Shown piece by piece: positions 46,850-56,972 of a DNA stretch of 64,000 nt (position 1 is its first letter; every line of letters begins with the position of its first letter). Where the stretch lies: NCBI GenBank assembly GCA_021292105.1, contig CM037861.1, forward strand, positions 46,314,310-46,378,309. Direction: 5' to 3'. The translations under genes were made by a program, and so were the position numbers. Source of the DNA: Anadara kagoshimensis (Eukaryota > Mollusca > Bivalvia > Arcoida > Arcidae). The notes under the pieces were generated by a model, which searched no databases, was not told where the DNA came from, and saw only the letters and a program-made list of their open reading frames with translations.

Positions 46850-47200
46850 TTTGCCATTTTGAACGTACTGTCTATCAAACTACCTGGTGCACGTTTATTC
46901 CTGTTGGTTATTATCGGGTCTCCCGTAAAGAAGAGCTCCAAGAAAATTGTTGAAATCAAAGATGTTTTATGGTTGAGAAGAAAATTTTTCAAAGTGCGTA
47001 ATTTTTTCAAAGTGGGTTGTCACAGGTGTTTTTTAACGCTGTTTGAAATAAAAAAATATTTTTTTCAAAGTGCGTTGAGCTGAACCATTTTTTAACGCAC
47101 TTTGAAAAAATTTTTCAAAGTGCGTTGAGCTTGTCCCGAATTTAACGCGATTTGAAAATTTTTTTCAAAGTGCGTAATTTTTTCAAAGTGGGTTGTTACA

Positions 47201-47400
47201 GACGTCCAATAGTTCTATGTTTCTTTCACTCAAGTTTGATTACACACGTGGTGGGTGTAGCTAGTTAAACAGGAGGTGCTTAACCTTCCGGAGCACCCGG
47301 ACTCACTTACCTGGTTGAAGTGCATGTGTTTAACCTAACTTGTCACTTTCAAAGTTTTTACTTGATTGTGATTTGGACATGGATTAGTATGTTTTGTTTT
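47201..47400 (+). mobile_element. RT retroelement, 3' tail of the split copy
   Basis: Continues from GACGTC with CAATAGTTCTATGTTTCTTT, GATTACACACGTGGTGGGTG, TAGCTAGTTAAACAGGAGGT, CTTCCGGAGCACCCGG and GACATGGATTAGTATG. It is the fullest example of the short repeat found at ten other places here and shows that those are 5'-truncated tails of this retroelement. Confidence 0.8.
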
Positions 47401-47404
47401 TTTT

Positions 47405-48285
47405 TTTGTTTTTATCATCTATTCATTAAATTTCAACCTTTTCTCGTGTAATTTTGGAATATTACATTCAGGGGCAAGTTAACTAAAGACGTAAGTAATG
47501 GACTACGCCTTTTGAAATGCAAGTGATATTTACATGTTAAGGGCATTTGAAATTGGCCGAAACTAAATCTGGTTTGTTTCAAACAATTAAACAAACTTAG
47601 ATAGTTTCCGTTTGTTTTTGTTAGTGTGTTGTTTATTTGATGGAAAAGTACATTATTTCTGGACGATAAAATAAAAGATATGACTTTGATGCAAAATATT
47701 CTTAAATTTCATTATCTTTTCTTGGCCACGGTCATAACGTTATTAATGAAAAACAGGGTTTATCATGGATACATCAGAGGCCAAACTCTGCTTATAAATC
47801 ATACGGATCGGATATATAGATGAAATAAAATGTGTGTGTTATATTTCGTTTTGGACACCCAAAAAGAAAACACGTTTAATGGAACATTAAAATTTGTTTG
47901 GCATTAATACAAGAGTAAACATGTGTATTTCACACGCATAAACCGCCATAGTTCTCTTCAACAATTTGGATTTCTATGTCCGACAGATTGGCTTAATGAT
48001 TTCTTGAAATCTGTTCTGGATGAACATAAAACATTTCTAGTACATGTAGTATATTTTCCATGTAACTGCACTGAAAAAATATCCTATTGGAAAAACCGTC
48101 AATCATATCATGGTGGTATTTCTAGGAAATTTACTTCTCCGTCCACTTCGTAATCCAGTGTTCTTTTATAATGACTGTGCAATAACTTGTTATGGAATCC
48201 AGTTAAGAATAATGAACAGAAATATATACAAAGTTCTATATTTTCAATCTTCAGATGTACATAGCTCTGTTAGGACCAATCTTCT
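47405..48285. other. intergenic, no gene recognised
   Basis: A 76-codon frame at 47923-48153 has no start context, splice site or recognised motif. Confidence 0.4.
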
Positions 48286-48550
48286 ATAATCGCTCCATCA
48301 CTCCTTTGACCTGAATGTGAAAAAAAGCGAATGCACAAAAACACGATCGCGAAGGAGCGAAGACACGATGGTGAAGAAGCGAAGGTAATATCGCTCCTGT
48401 GCCTTTGCAACTTTGCTTCTTCGCCGTCGCATCTTCGCTCCTTCGCGTTATCACAACTTTGAAACTTCGCCTCGTCACGTTATCACGTTATTGTGTTTCG
48501 CTCCTTGGCTTCGTGTTCAGGTTGATGGAGCGAAAGCGCGATAATGCCAA
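48280..48550. mobile_element. foldback element rich in TTCGCTCCTTCGC
   Basis: The outer inverted repeats are ATCGCTCCATCACTCCTTTG (48289) and TTCAGGTTGATGGAGCGA (48517). The core 48348-48447 is a long hairpin: CGCGAAGGAGCGAAGACACG on the left is mirrored by the right arm ending ATCTTCGCTCCTTCGCG. Its GC content is clearly higher than its surroundings. Non-coding. Confidence 0.8.
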
Positions 48551-48562
48551 TTTTGAGCTTAA

Positions 48563-49841
48563 AGACCCCTCACACCTGAGCGAATTATCTGAAATATGCC
48601 TTGATATGACTGGCGAAAGGCATTTTTTGAAAAATCGTTTTTATTGGTAATTAATAGTTAATGATATTTACCCTTCGCGTTTGGGTTCGCACACCTTCTG
48701 AACTAACAGTTGCGATTATTCAATTTCGTGCGGGAATTTTGAACATGTTTAAAATTTCCCGACGAATTGAAAAAATCGTCTGTCATCTGCTTGAATCCGC
48801 ATCTTTTATTTAGTCTGCAGTAACCGTTCGTTTATCGTTCGTGTGTTATTGTCACGCATAGTCCCTCGTCGCGATTTTGCCAAAGTGGACCGAACTCGAA
48901 AGAACCCTAAACGAAGCAACACGATGACTAAAAATGACTTGCGCATAGAAACTAAGATACTATGAAAAAAAGTATTTTCGCTTGCCATCTTCTATGCGAA
49001 GGGAAACCAAGATTAACTTTTACTAAATTTGAAAATCGATGCATACACGGAGGCAAGTCTAAGAGATACTATGACAAACTATGGGTTGTGAATTAATACG
49101 AATACGAGCCAATGACCAGACGAAAAATTTGGCGAATGCTGAGCTGCTCACTGTGACCTGCCACTCACCATGCTATTCATGTAAAATATTTCACCCCAAA
49201 GTTTCTCTAGTCAAATGGAAGATGCAGTCCGCCTCAGAATCCAGTTTTTATTGGCAATGGCTCAGAATGGAGTTATACCTACACCAGTTCATCAGAGGCC
49301 GCTTCAGATGGAGACGAGGCTTTAGACGTCGTATCTGGAGAAAGACATGCCTGAACCCTGTCAGAAGGGCTTTTGGAACCTTTGACCAGCTGTTAGTTGA
49401 GATCCGAAGAGAAAACCCTTCGACTTTCAAGAAATATCTCTGCATGTCCCCTGAACTCTACGATGAAATTCTGGAGAGAGTCAGAGTAAGAATCAGGAGG
49501 CAGTATATACCTAGAACGCCCGATCTATTCCTTCGTCTTCGTTTCCAATTGCACGCCATATCAAACCATTGCTCATTGTTAGTTCGTCTTATCGGGTCAT
49601 ATCAACCCTTTGCTCGCCTTCGGTTGCAATTTACTCACGAAAGTGAACCGAAAAATCGTTATCCTTCGCCTGTCGTATTTATCTTTTTTTAACGTTCGTT
49701 GATCATATTTGACATTAGTTTATAATCGGATGATTTGAAAGCAATTTTATTTGAATGCATTGAATTCGCGCGCAATTCGTGCATTTTTTTAATCCCCCCC
49801 CCTCTTCGTCCCCCTACATTCGCTCAGGTGTGAGGGCGCTA
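48563..49841 (+). mobile_element. PIF/Harbinger element, internally deleted
   Basis: Ends AGACCCCTCACACCTGAGCG and CGCTCAGGTGTGAGGGCGCTA are inverted repeats of about 23 bp. TAA precedes the left end (48560-48562) and follows the right end (49842-49844), fitting the 3-bp TWA target of Harbinger elements. At 1,279 bp it is much shorter than an autonomous copy. It contains only the transposase N-terminus described next. Confidence 0.82.
49215..49530 (+). pseudogene. Harbinger transposase (HARBI1/ALP1-like), N-terminal remnant
   Basis: Begins MEDAVRLRIQFLLAMAQNGV at 49215. That frame hits a stop at 49323-49325, while the neighbouring frame carries on with RRRIWRKTCLNPVRRAFGTF, DQLLVEIRRENPSTFKKYLC and MSPELYDEILERVRVRIRRQ. 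This is the conserved region ahead of the DDE nuclease domain in PIF/Harbinger nuclease proteins. The nuclease domain with the catalytic acidic residues is missing. The frame change near 49300 and the deletion make it inactive. The longer frame 49081-49692 includes unrelated sequence at both ends. Confidence 0.75.
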
Positions 49842-50039
49842 TAAGGAACACCATTAAGATGCGTTTATATGCGAGCGGTTGACTGTATAGCTGAAGATTG
49901 TCACACATACCATTTTGACAATGTATACAATCCGACGAAAATGGACACGCATTTTCCATTCAAAACCAATTATAACGTGTGTCCTAAAAGTAAGGGGTTT
50001 ATAGGTATTTTTGGTGTATGGTTTGTTCTGAGTATACTT

Positions 50040-50395
50040 TCGGCCCGGGTTTGCATGACTCGACATCTGTGTATACTATATGTTGTAATCCGGGCAGGGT
50101 CTGTATGGTTCACTGCCTGTATGTTGTACACTGGACCGGCTCTTTACGTTGATATTCTGACTGGGCTTGTAATCCTGGACGGGACTGTACGTTGTAATCC
50201 GGGCCGGGTCTGCATGGTTCACCATCTGTATGCTGTACATGATTTGACCGGCTCTTTACGTTGATATCCTGACCGGGCCCTCCTTGTAATCCGGGCAGGG
50301 TCTGTATGGTTCACCATCTGTATGTTCTACATTGGACCGGCTGTGTACGTTGTAATACAGGGCGGATCTGTATGGGTCACTGTTGACACAATTAC
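50040..50395. repeat. GC-richer tandem repeat, about 4 units
   Basis: GTTGTAATCCGGGCAGGGTC / TGTATGGTTCACCATCTGTA / TTGGACCGGCT / TTTACGTTGATATCCTGACC blocks recur near 50083, 50192, 50285 and 50350 with loss of blocks, giving periods of about 65-110 bp. The 131-codon and 95-codon frames over it are artefacts. Confidence 0.75.
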
Positions 50396-51092
50396 CGATT
50401 AATAAAACCCCGAGACGCGTGCCGAGTGACATGACGTCGTCGCTTTTTTCTCGGTCTTTTTTTTTCTCTCTCGAATTTTTTTTAAATACACATAATATAT
50501 TCAGTTTGTCAAGGGAATCGCCTACCAAGTTGTATTGTAACAACTAACTATTTAAGAGGTTTTTTTTGTTTAATCTGGCTTTTGTTCGTTAAGTGTACCT
50601 TTAGCTTTTATACAGCTATTAACTTAGATGTTAAATCGGCGTAAAATTTCAGGTCTCTATATTGATATAGAGAGACGAAACACTACATTTTCTTTATTTA
50701 ATTTTTACAACTAAAATTTCGCCACAGTGGCAATAAAGTTAAAACATTCGGGATCAAATTACGTCAACATACACGCATATACATCAAAGTGTTGTAAATA
50801 TTTGTAACGTATAGAGTGGCAGACTAACGGTGCCAACATTTGAAACATGAACAATGGATCAACAATCATTTAATTAGCTCTTGGAAACAATATATCGCTT
50901 AACTGAGGTCTGTTAACCATACTGCGCAAAGGACGGATTTGCCTCTGGCATTTGACGGAATTTCCCTCACCCAATCAACTTTTATCGTGCACTTGTTACT
51001 TTTAACGAGTAAAAGAGACCAAGTAATATTTAACAATAACGTTTTGTTCTTTTCTCCACCTCTTTCCTATTATTTCATAATGCGGTTAGTAT

Positions 51093-51141
<49 letters not shown>

Positions 51142-51600
51142 AATCGAGGAGACTGGTAAATGATAAAAGTAATACTCTTGTAGCGGGACCCTTTGTATTT
51201 TTGCAAATGTTTATAACAATTTTTTGTATATCATGTACTTTTAGAAATAAATATTTTTTAAACTGAATAAATAAATAAATAAATAAATCTCTGACGAGTT
51301 AATATCGATAGATATTATTCTGTCAAACTGGAAATGCGGAATGTTTTTTTTATCCAAATAAAAAAAATATCAAGAAAAAATATCTAGAACGTAGAGAGAA
51401 CATCACTTTCTTTGAGGTACATAATTAATATGTTTCATAGTCCCTAATTACTCTTCAGATGTGTCTTTGGAAATGACATATCCATCAGCGATCCTGTCAC
51501 ATTACAACAGGTGTGTTTAAGAAACGGTTAAATTTGTATTTAATAAGTTAAACATAGTCGACATACATAAGTATTCAATGGACGAGGCAGAGTAATAAAT
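50396..51600. other. region upstream of the BMP3-like gene
   Basis: Contains a CRE-like TGACGTCG at about 50431 and two AATA microsatellites (51096-51141 and 51264-51289). No exon recognised. Any enhancers here cannot be seen from sequence alone. Confidence 0.4.
51096..51141. repeat. (AAAT)n microsatellite
   Basis: About eleven AAAT units. A second run of about six units lies at 51264-51289. Confidence 0.95.
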
Positions 51601-51634
51601 CATTAATCTACCGTGCGCAACGCGGATAGGCTAA

Positions 51635-51652
51635 GGGGCGGAGTTTATATAC
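51635..51652 (+). promoter_or_regulatory. candidate core promoter of the BMP3-like gene
   Basis: GGGGCGGAG immediately followed by TTTATATAC: a GC box and a TATA-like box in an otherwise AT-rich, GC-box-poor region. A start about 30 bp downstream (near 51680) would give a 5' UTR of about 390 bases before the ATG at 52070. Position and motifs only; inference. Confidence 0.35.
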
Positions 51653-52069
51653 TTGGTTATTGACAAGTAAGTTTCACGCGGGGAAGTCGCACACCCATTC
51701 CACATACGATACGGGATTGTTTACGTTGACTTATAAGCTATGTTTAGTTAATATATGTATTTTGTGTTGTTATTTTATTAGTTTTTGTGCATTAGACATG
51801 AAAGTAACCACCTGCTATACAGGTGTGCTGTAGAAATTATGCGTTTGAAGAAACGTTACCGGATTGGGAATTAATTTTTTGAATTTTTACTCAAATTTTT
51901 CAACTTAAAATACGGATATTGATTATCAATATATTTTTACCAAAGCTAAACAATGTGTATATTTATTCAAATCGACTCAGTTGGATGAAACAGAAGTTTA
52001 TGTGTTAATGTAACTTTATAAAGCATTATTTATTTTTAGTTTATAAATAGTTTTGGGGAAAAATTTACA

Positions 52070-52412
52070 ATGTGGTGTAATTCATTTATTCATTTGACGA
52101 AACATGAAATACTCCTTTTATATGGTGTAATTTTATTTATTTGTGTTTGCAATATTCAAAATGTTTTTGGGGTTAAGGATGAAAAAGTTGATATCTCGGG
52201 AAAACAAAGTGTTTTATTACGGAGGGCAGTTCGGACTTTACTCGGATTCACGAAAAACCCGACTTCTCGGAGCCGATTACTACCTAACCCGGATAAACTA
52301 TCTGAGGAAGCACCGCAATACATGATGGATTTATATGAGAGATTCAAAAATACCCGAATCTCTAAAGGTCATCTGTTTGGTAATACTGTACGGAGTATAC
52401 AGGCTGAAATAG
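52070..52412 (+). CDS. BMP3-like: BMP3/GDF10-like TGF-beta ligand, exon 1
   Basis: The first of at least three coding exons. Met1 (A at -3) is followed by a hydrophobic signal sequence at about residues 12-33 (EILLLYGVILFICVC). The prodomain N-terminus carries PQYMMDLYERFKN, matching the MLRLYDRYS-type helix of the family, and ends FGNTVRSIQAEI, matching the NTVRSF motif at the end of vertebrate BMP3/GDF10 exon 1. The exon closes at GGTAAGA with one base of a split codon (phase 1). Joined to exon 2 it gives Ala and continues [15 protein letters not shown]. In vertebrates BMP3-class proteins are secreted and mainly antagonise other BMPs; the role in this animal is unknown. The family assignment is firm. 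BMP3 and GDF10 are not separated in most invertebrates. Confidence 0.9.
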
Positions 52413-52418
52413 GTAAGA

Positions 52419-52460
<42 letters not shown>
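52419..52460 (+). repeat. (CT)n microsatellite beside the exon 1 donor
   Basis: A pure CT run of about 40 bases beginning six bases after the donor GTAAGA. The 141-codon frame that reads on into it as Ser-Leu repeats is an intron read-through. Confidence 0.95.
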
Positions 52461-52462
<2 letters not shown>

Positions 52463-52934
52463 GTGACTAGTAAGTTATTTAGGAGCACCGTGTAGGTTAG
52501 TGATATGGGCCCTAATATCACAAGTTGAAAGTTTTCACGGTAAATTTAAAATGAAAATAGATAAAATCGTATGAGAGGATTTGATTGTAAATGATCTATA
52601 GTATGTTTGTGGTAATTAAGAGTTGTGTACCGGAATTTGTGGGTTGTGGTGATACTCTTTATCTCGTGTTTACTGGAAAACTTTTAATCATGTTTACTGT
52701 ATTAGAGGAACTTCTAAATCGTGTATCATTAGAACCTTGACTGAAGACATGTACATAAGACGGGAGGGAGACGTTGTTTGACATATATCATTATATGAAC
52801 ATTTAAAAGTCAAATGCATGTTTTTATCTTACACGTGCTACAGATTTCGGTTGTTTTGAAAAGATAGAGTGAATAATGTGGGGTGTTATCATAAGATTAT
52901 TGGAAGGGACTGTATATATGTATACCAAAACTAC

Positions 52935-53205
52935 AATGAGAGAGAGAGAGAGAGGGAGATCCTCCATAACAGGAGAGGAAGATCTCCAATGAGAAGAAGA
53001 GAGAGAGAGAGAGAGAGAGAAATCCTCCATAATAGGAAAGGAAGATCTCCAATGAGAAAGAGAGAGAGAGAGAAGAGAGAGAGAGATTCTCCATAATAGG
53101 AGAGGAAGATCTCCGATGGGAGAGAGAGAGAGAGAGAGAGAGAGATTCTCCATAATTCTCCATAATAGGAGAGAAAGATCTCCAATGAGAGAGAGAGAGT
53201 TTCTT
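52935..53205. repeat. (GA)n-based minisatellite
   Basis: Four units of a GA run followed by ATCCTCCATAATAGGAGAGG and AAGATCTCCAATGAGA. CTCCATAATAGGAGAGG includes a short inverted repeat. Overlapping Ser-Leu frames of 75-109 codons on both strands are artefacts. Confidence 0.9.
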
Positions 53206-54544
53206 TTGATTTTTACTCAAACAAAATATACAATTTTTCTCAATTTTTTAATATTTACTATTTTTTCAATAAATGGTCATACATGTAATTTTTCATTTCA
53301 AAATGGACCTAAATCTGTTATTCATATCAGGATTAAAGAATCGAATCTGGTTACGGTGGGTAAATTTTGAAATTAACCGAACCAGTTAAACTTTGGTAAC
53401 GATAGGGGGTCACACTGGTTCCTTATCAACCCAGTCTTACAGATTTTTACACACCAATAGTTATAACTCTGCAGAATTCAGCATTATTTTGGATGGTTCT
53501 ACATCAATGGGTCACTATTTAAAAATAAAATATGTTTACAAATATAAATGATATGTATAAATATATTTGTTATTTGTGTTGCTTTGAGGTATAGTGTACA
53601 TGTTTATCCCTATACAAAGGTCACAAGGACATAAAAAATCCAATTTATTCCAGTTATTTGCATTTTGTATTGTTAAAACACAGTTAAAAATCTGAATATC
53701 TAATCTGAAAAACGCTGCTATATACGTATGTATATATCTTAATTAAACCGTTTATTTGACTGACTCTAAAAATTCAGGACTATCAAATTGGACTTTTCAC
53801 ATTATTTTCCTATTTATCATGATTTCATTTAAATCTATATTTTTAACTGCAAGGTCTATAAAATAATATTTTTCTCTCATTAAATTCATATTCATCAAAT
53901 TTATCTTTATACCTTGGGACAACGGTTATTGATAAAAATGGACTTTCTATCTTAAGAATTATTAATTTCATTTCAGAGTTATTTGAAAGAGAGAAAAAAC
54001 TGGGTGTTACTATCTTTATAGATTTCTATAGTAAATAATTGTACGTTGTTTAGTTTGAGTACTGCTATCCCATAAGTGATAGTCCTGTGTTTAATTCAAA
54101 TCCACTTGTGTCGGAGAACAGTGACTCCAGGACTAAAAACCAGTCTCTTTCTGAATTTTCATCCGACGCGCCATTACTTACAGTCTAAGCAAATACTATT
54201 GCATAAATTCCTTTTGACTCTGTGGGCTTAATCGGTCTTTTAGTTAAGATTAACTTTTAAAGCATTTAAAATCCCGTTTTGATAACGTTTTCAATGGATA
54301 ATCATGCATAAATAAAACCGAGAGGGCAAAAATTAAATAGTTCATAATTAAATAGCTTTAATTGATAATAAACAAACCCAATCTTAATCCTCCAACGATT
54401 AAAATTTTAAAAGTTGAAAAATTAAAACTAAGTTCCCGACGATTGTTACCGAGTGATCCTATGTACAATTGTTCCAAATATTGAACAAATATAAGAACTG
54501 CCTTATCTGTTTTTATTAATCATATTCCGTAATGCTGGTGACAG

Positions 54545-54840
54545 AGAACTTATTTATTTACTCTTTTCCCCTTTTAGGGGTTTTTGAATGAAAAACTAGA
54601 TCAAAATTATGAATATTGCTTATAACTTCTAATTTTGCTTAAATATAATTATTTTAGGGGAAAGGGGTTTTAATTTATTAGGGGTTACCTGGTAACCAAA
54701 ATACGATATTCTTGAATTAAAAACAAGATTAAAAGATACATTGTATTTAACTTATAACCTCGATTTTTCTTAAATATTATTATTTTTAGCAGAACGGGGT
54801 TTCAATTTATTATGGGTTACCTGGTAACAAAATTAATTTG
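54545..54840. repeat. two-copy tandem duplication (~150 bp)
   Basis: TTAATTTATTAGGGGTTACC with TGGTAAC, ACTTATAAC.TC, ATTTT.CTTAAATAT and similar blocks appear twice in the same order, with moderate divergence. Confidence 0.6.
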
Positions 54841-55617
54841 TTCCTAATCCAAGTCATACACATTTTTGGCACTTTTACTCCAGCTTGTATAGTTTGTTGT
54901 CAGTTGTCAATGTCCAACACTTACAATAGTGGTGACACGAAAACAATAAAATATTATATTAATAAACAGTTTGGTGAATTATTATTGGATATATCGATAA
55001 ACTGTTAACAAGAACTGGAAGAAATCAATTAAGTCAGTACCCTATACTAATCGATGATATAGATCTAACAATGATGGATTTATTAGAGGGGGTTTTACCG
55101 AATGTCGCCAGAAGCGGTTAAATCAGTAATAATTCATCAAGATAGAAATGTGTCGACATTTTTTATTTTTGTTTTGTCCCCTTTCATTCATATATCATTA
55201 TATTTATTTACAACCTTTATTACATATAGTCGGGCCCCCGTCGGGACAATGTTACAAACTGGGAATTATTGGTCACCATACTGTCGCCATGTTCTTCTCT
55301 TTATTGATAATTTTACTATTATCTTTGTTTACGCTGTGTGTTAAACTCATTCATAAAATCTTCAAATTCAACAAACAATGATTTTATTTTATCTTTTTAA
55401 CGACAAAACAAGCATGATGCCTGGTAACAATTTATTCAATGAAACTTTCTTTCTAATCTTGTCAGATCTAAGTGAAATAAGTAGCAATGATAGAGACTTG
55501 CCACCCAGAATTCCCTCTAACGGAAGACGGTCTAATTAACTCCACTTATAATTGTACATAATAGGGTCAATTTTCTTTATTACAAACAAAGAAAAGAACG
55601 CCTTGATAATTTATACC

Positions 55618-55740
55618 ATACACTTTGAACAGATTCACAAAAGCAGAATAGCCTGCACTGATTTATTTACTTTGAATAAAATTCACAAAAGCAGAATATT
55701 CTGTTCTGATTTTAAATATACTTTGAACAAAAGTTGAAAG
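55618..55740. repeat. ~55-bp unit, 2-3 copies
   Basis: ATTCACAAAAGCAGAATA with TTTACTTTGAA occurs at 55632 and 55680, followed by a partial third copy. Confidence 0.65.
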
Positions 55741-56799
55741 AAACATATGATGGACGTTTAGTGCGCTAGTTTTTGGATTAATTTCAAATAACATAGATAA
55801 TCTCGAGGTTTCTATCAAATTGATCTTATGAAAAAGTTCAAAGACCTCGTTTCAAATAGTTTAAAGAAAATTGCAATTAAAAGATTAAAATGCGACGCCT
55901 GCATTCTTGGCCACGTTTTCTTGACTTATGATTACATATATTACTACATTATGGAGAGATTAACGTCGATGCCCCGAGATGTTCTATGTACGGTTTCCTT
56001 TTTGGACATTAGACAAATAATGTGTCTTCCTGTATTCCTACACTATTAAAAGTCCATTAAATGTGATAAATGCAGTTTCCTGTGACGTTTTTGATGGAGA
56101 CCAAAGTGTCTGATAATGATCTGATATTAAAGCCAGGGACAAAACAATCCCAAAGACAGTCCAGTCCGTGACAAAACTTTATTTCATGAAAGTGTTCAAA
56201 TTTTAGCCGACAATAACAAATATTTGAACATGTACTAAATGGCAGAATACACATGCACAGTTCCTAGTACTTTCCAGAGACAAGTCCTTAAAATATTAAA
56301 GTATTTAAATGTTTATTGAACTATATTTTGTGATGAAACCTAGAAACTTACAGATCTAAAATATTTTAATGCAGATAATAGTTTCCTATTCAGAAATTGT
56401 TTAAAGTGTTATGGATGTCATTGGATAACTACATTCAAAACGAATACTAGTATTTCCACGTGCAGATACAACCACTGCACATGACATCACAAGTAGTACC
56501 ATAGTGCTCAACTTACAGGATCCTGACCTGGTTACGTTTAAAGTTTCGAGCAAAATGTTATTGGTTCTCATAAACATCGTTCCTACATAGGACCAGTTTT
56601 CATATATCGCTTTTTCGACCTAACCGGACACCATACATAAATGTAGTCCAATAGCTTTTGTACTGCATTCTTGAAATCTTTTTGCATTTGCTACGAGAAC
56701 ATACCTAGAATCGTATAGAGTAGTGCAGTTTGCTTTCAATGGAACATAATATGTTTTGTATTCCATACACCACAGACCTTTCAAGCTAATGAAAACGAA

Positions 56800-56972
56800 A
56801 CGAAGTTGGGCTGCCGAGTGGTCAAGGTCTGGATAGCTCGTGACCAAAAACGTACCAAGAAACTGCTAGCTGCCGAAAAACTGATATAGCTAACGAGGGA
56901 ATGAGATGAGCTGCCAATTAGGCACTTATTCGCTATATAAGTGTTAAGCTTTCGACAGGTCTGTAATGTATC
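56800..56972. mobile_element. worn MITE, second copy of the 32505 family
   Basis: Ends TGTTAAGCTTTCGACAGGTC, then TGTAATG. The interior GATGAGCTGCCAATTAGGCA is the complement of the interior at 32551-32575. The left end is not preserved. Confidence 0.6.

Larger units (their letters stand above)
43989..47200. mobile_element. 3,212-bp long-inverted-repeat element with 6-bp TSD
   Basis: The left end is TGTAGCAACCCACTTTGAAA; the right end is TTTCAAAGTGGGTTGTTACA, its near reverse complement. Each is flanked by GACGTC (43983-43988 and 47201-47206). Inverted identity is high for about 135 bp (CGCACTTTGAAAA, GGGACAAGCTCAACGCACTT, AAAAAATGGTTCAGCTCAAC). Each arm also holds a second, partial copy of the unit in direct orientation (from about 44167 on the left; from about 47020 toward 46984 on the right). 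The interior of about 2.7 kb holds other repeats (a retroelement tail, a SINE, GTCCGTCC-type sequence) and no transposase. A foldback-type non-autonomous element is the simplest reading; the superfamily is unknown. Confidence 0.88.

Noticed and set aside
43989-47200. LTR retrotransposon (TG...CA ends, 6-bp duplication)
   Set aside because: The terminal repeats are inverted, not direct, and no gag/pol sequence is inside.
49081-49692. 203-codon complete gene
   Set aside because: Only the central part resembles Harbinger transposase. The start belongs to other sequence, a frameshift lies near 49300, and the nuclease domain is absent.
52824-53220. Ser-Leu-rich proteins on both strands
   Set aside because: Translations of a GA/CT minisatellite.
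55828-56049. 73-codon frame starting MKKFKDLVSNSLKK
   Set aside because: Looks mildly protein-like, but nothing supports transcription or homology from sequence alone.
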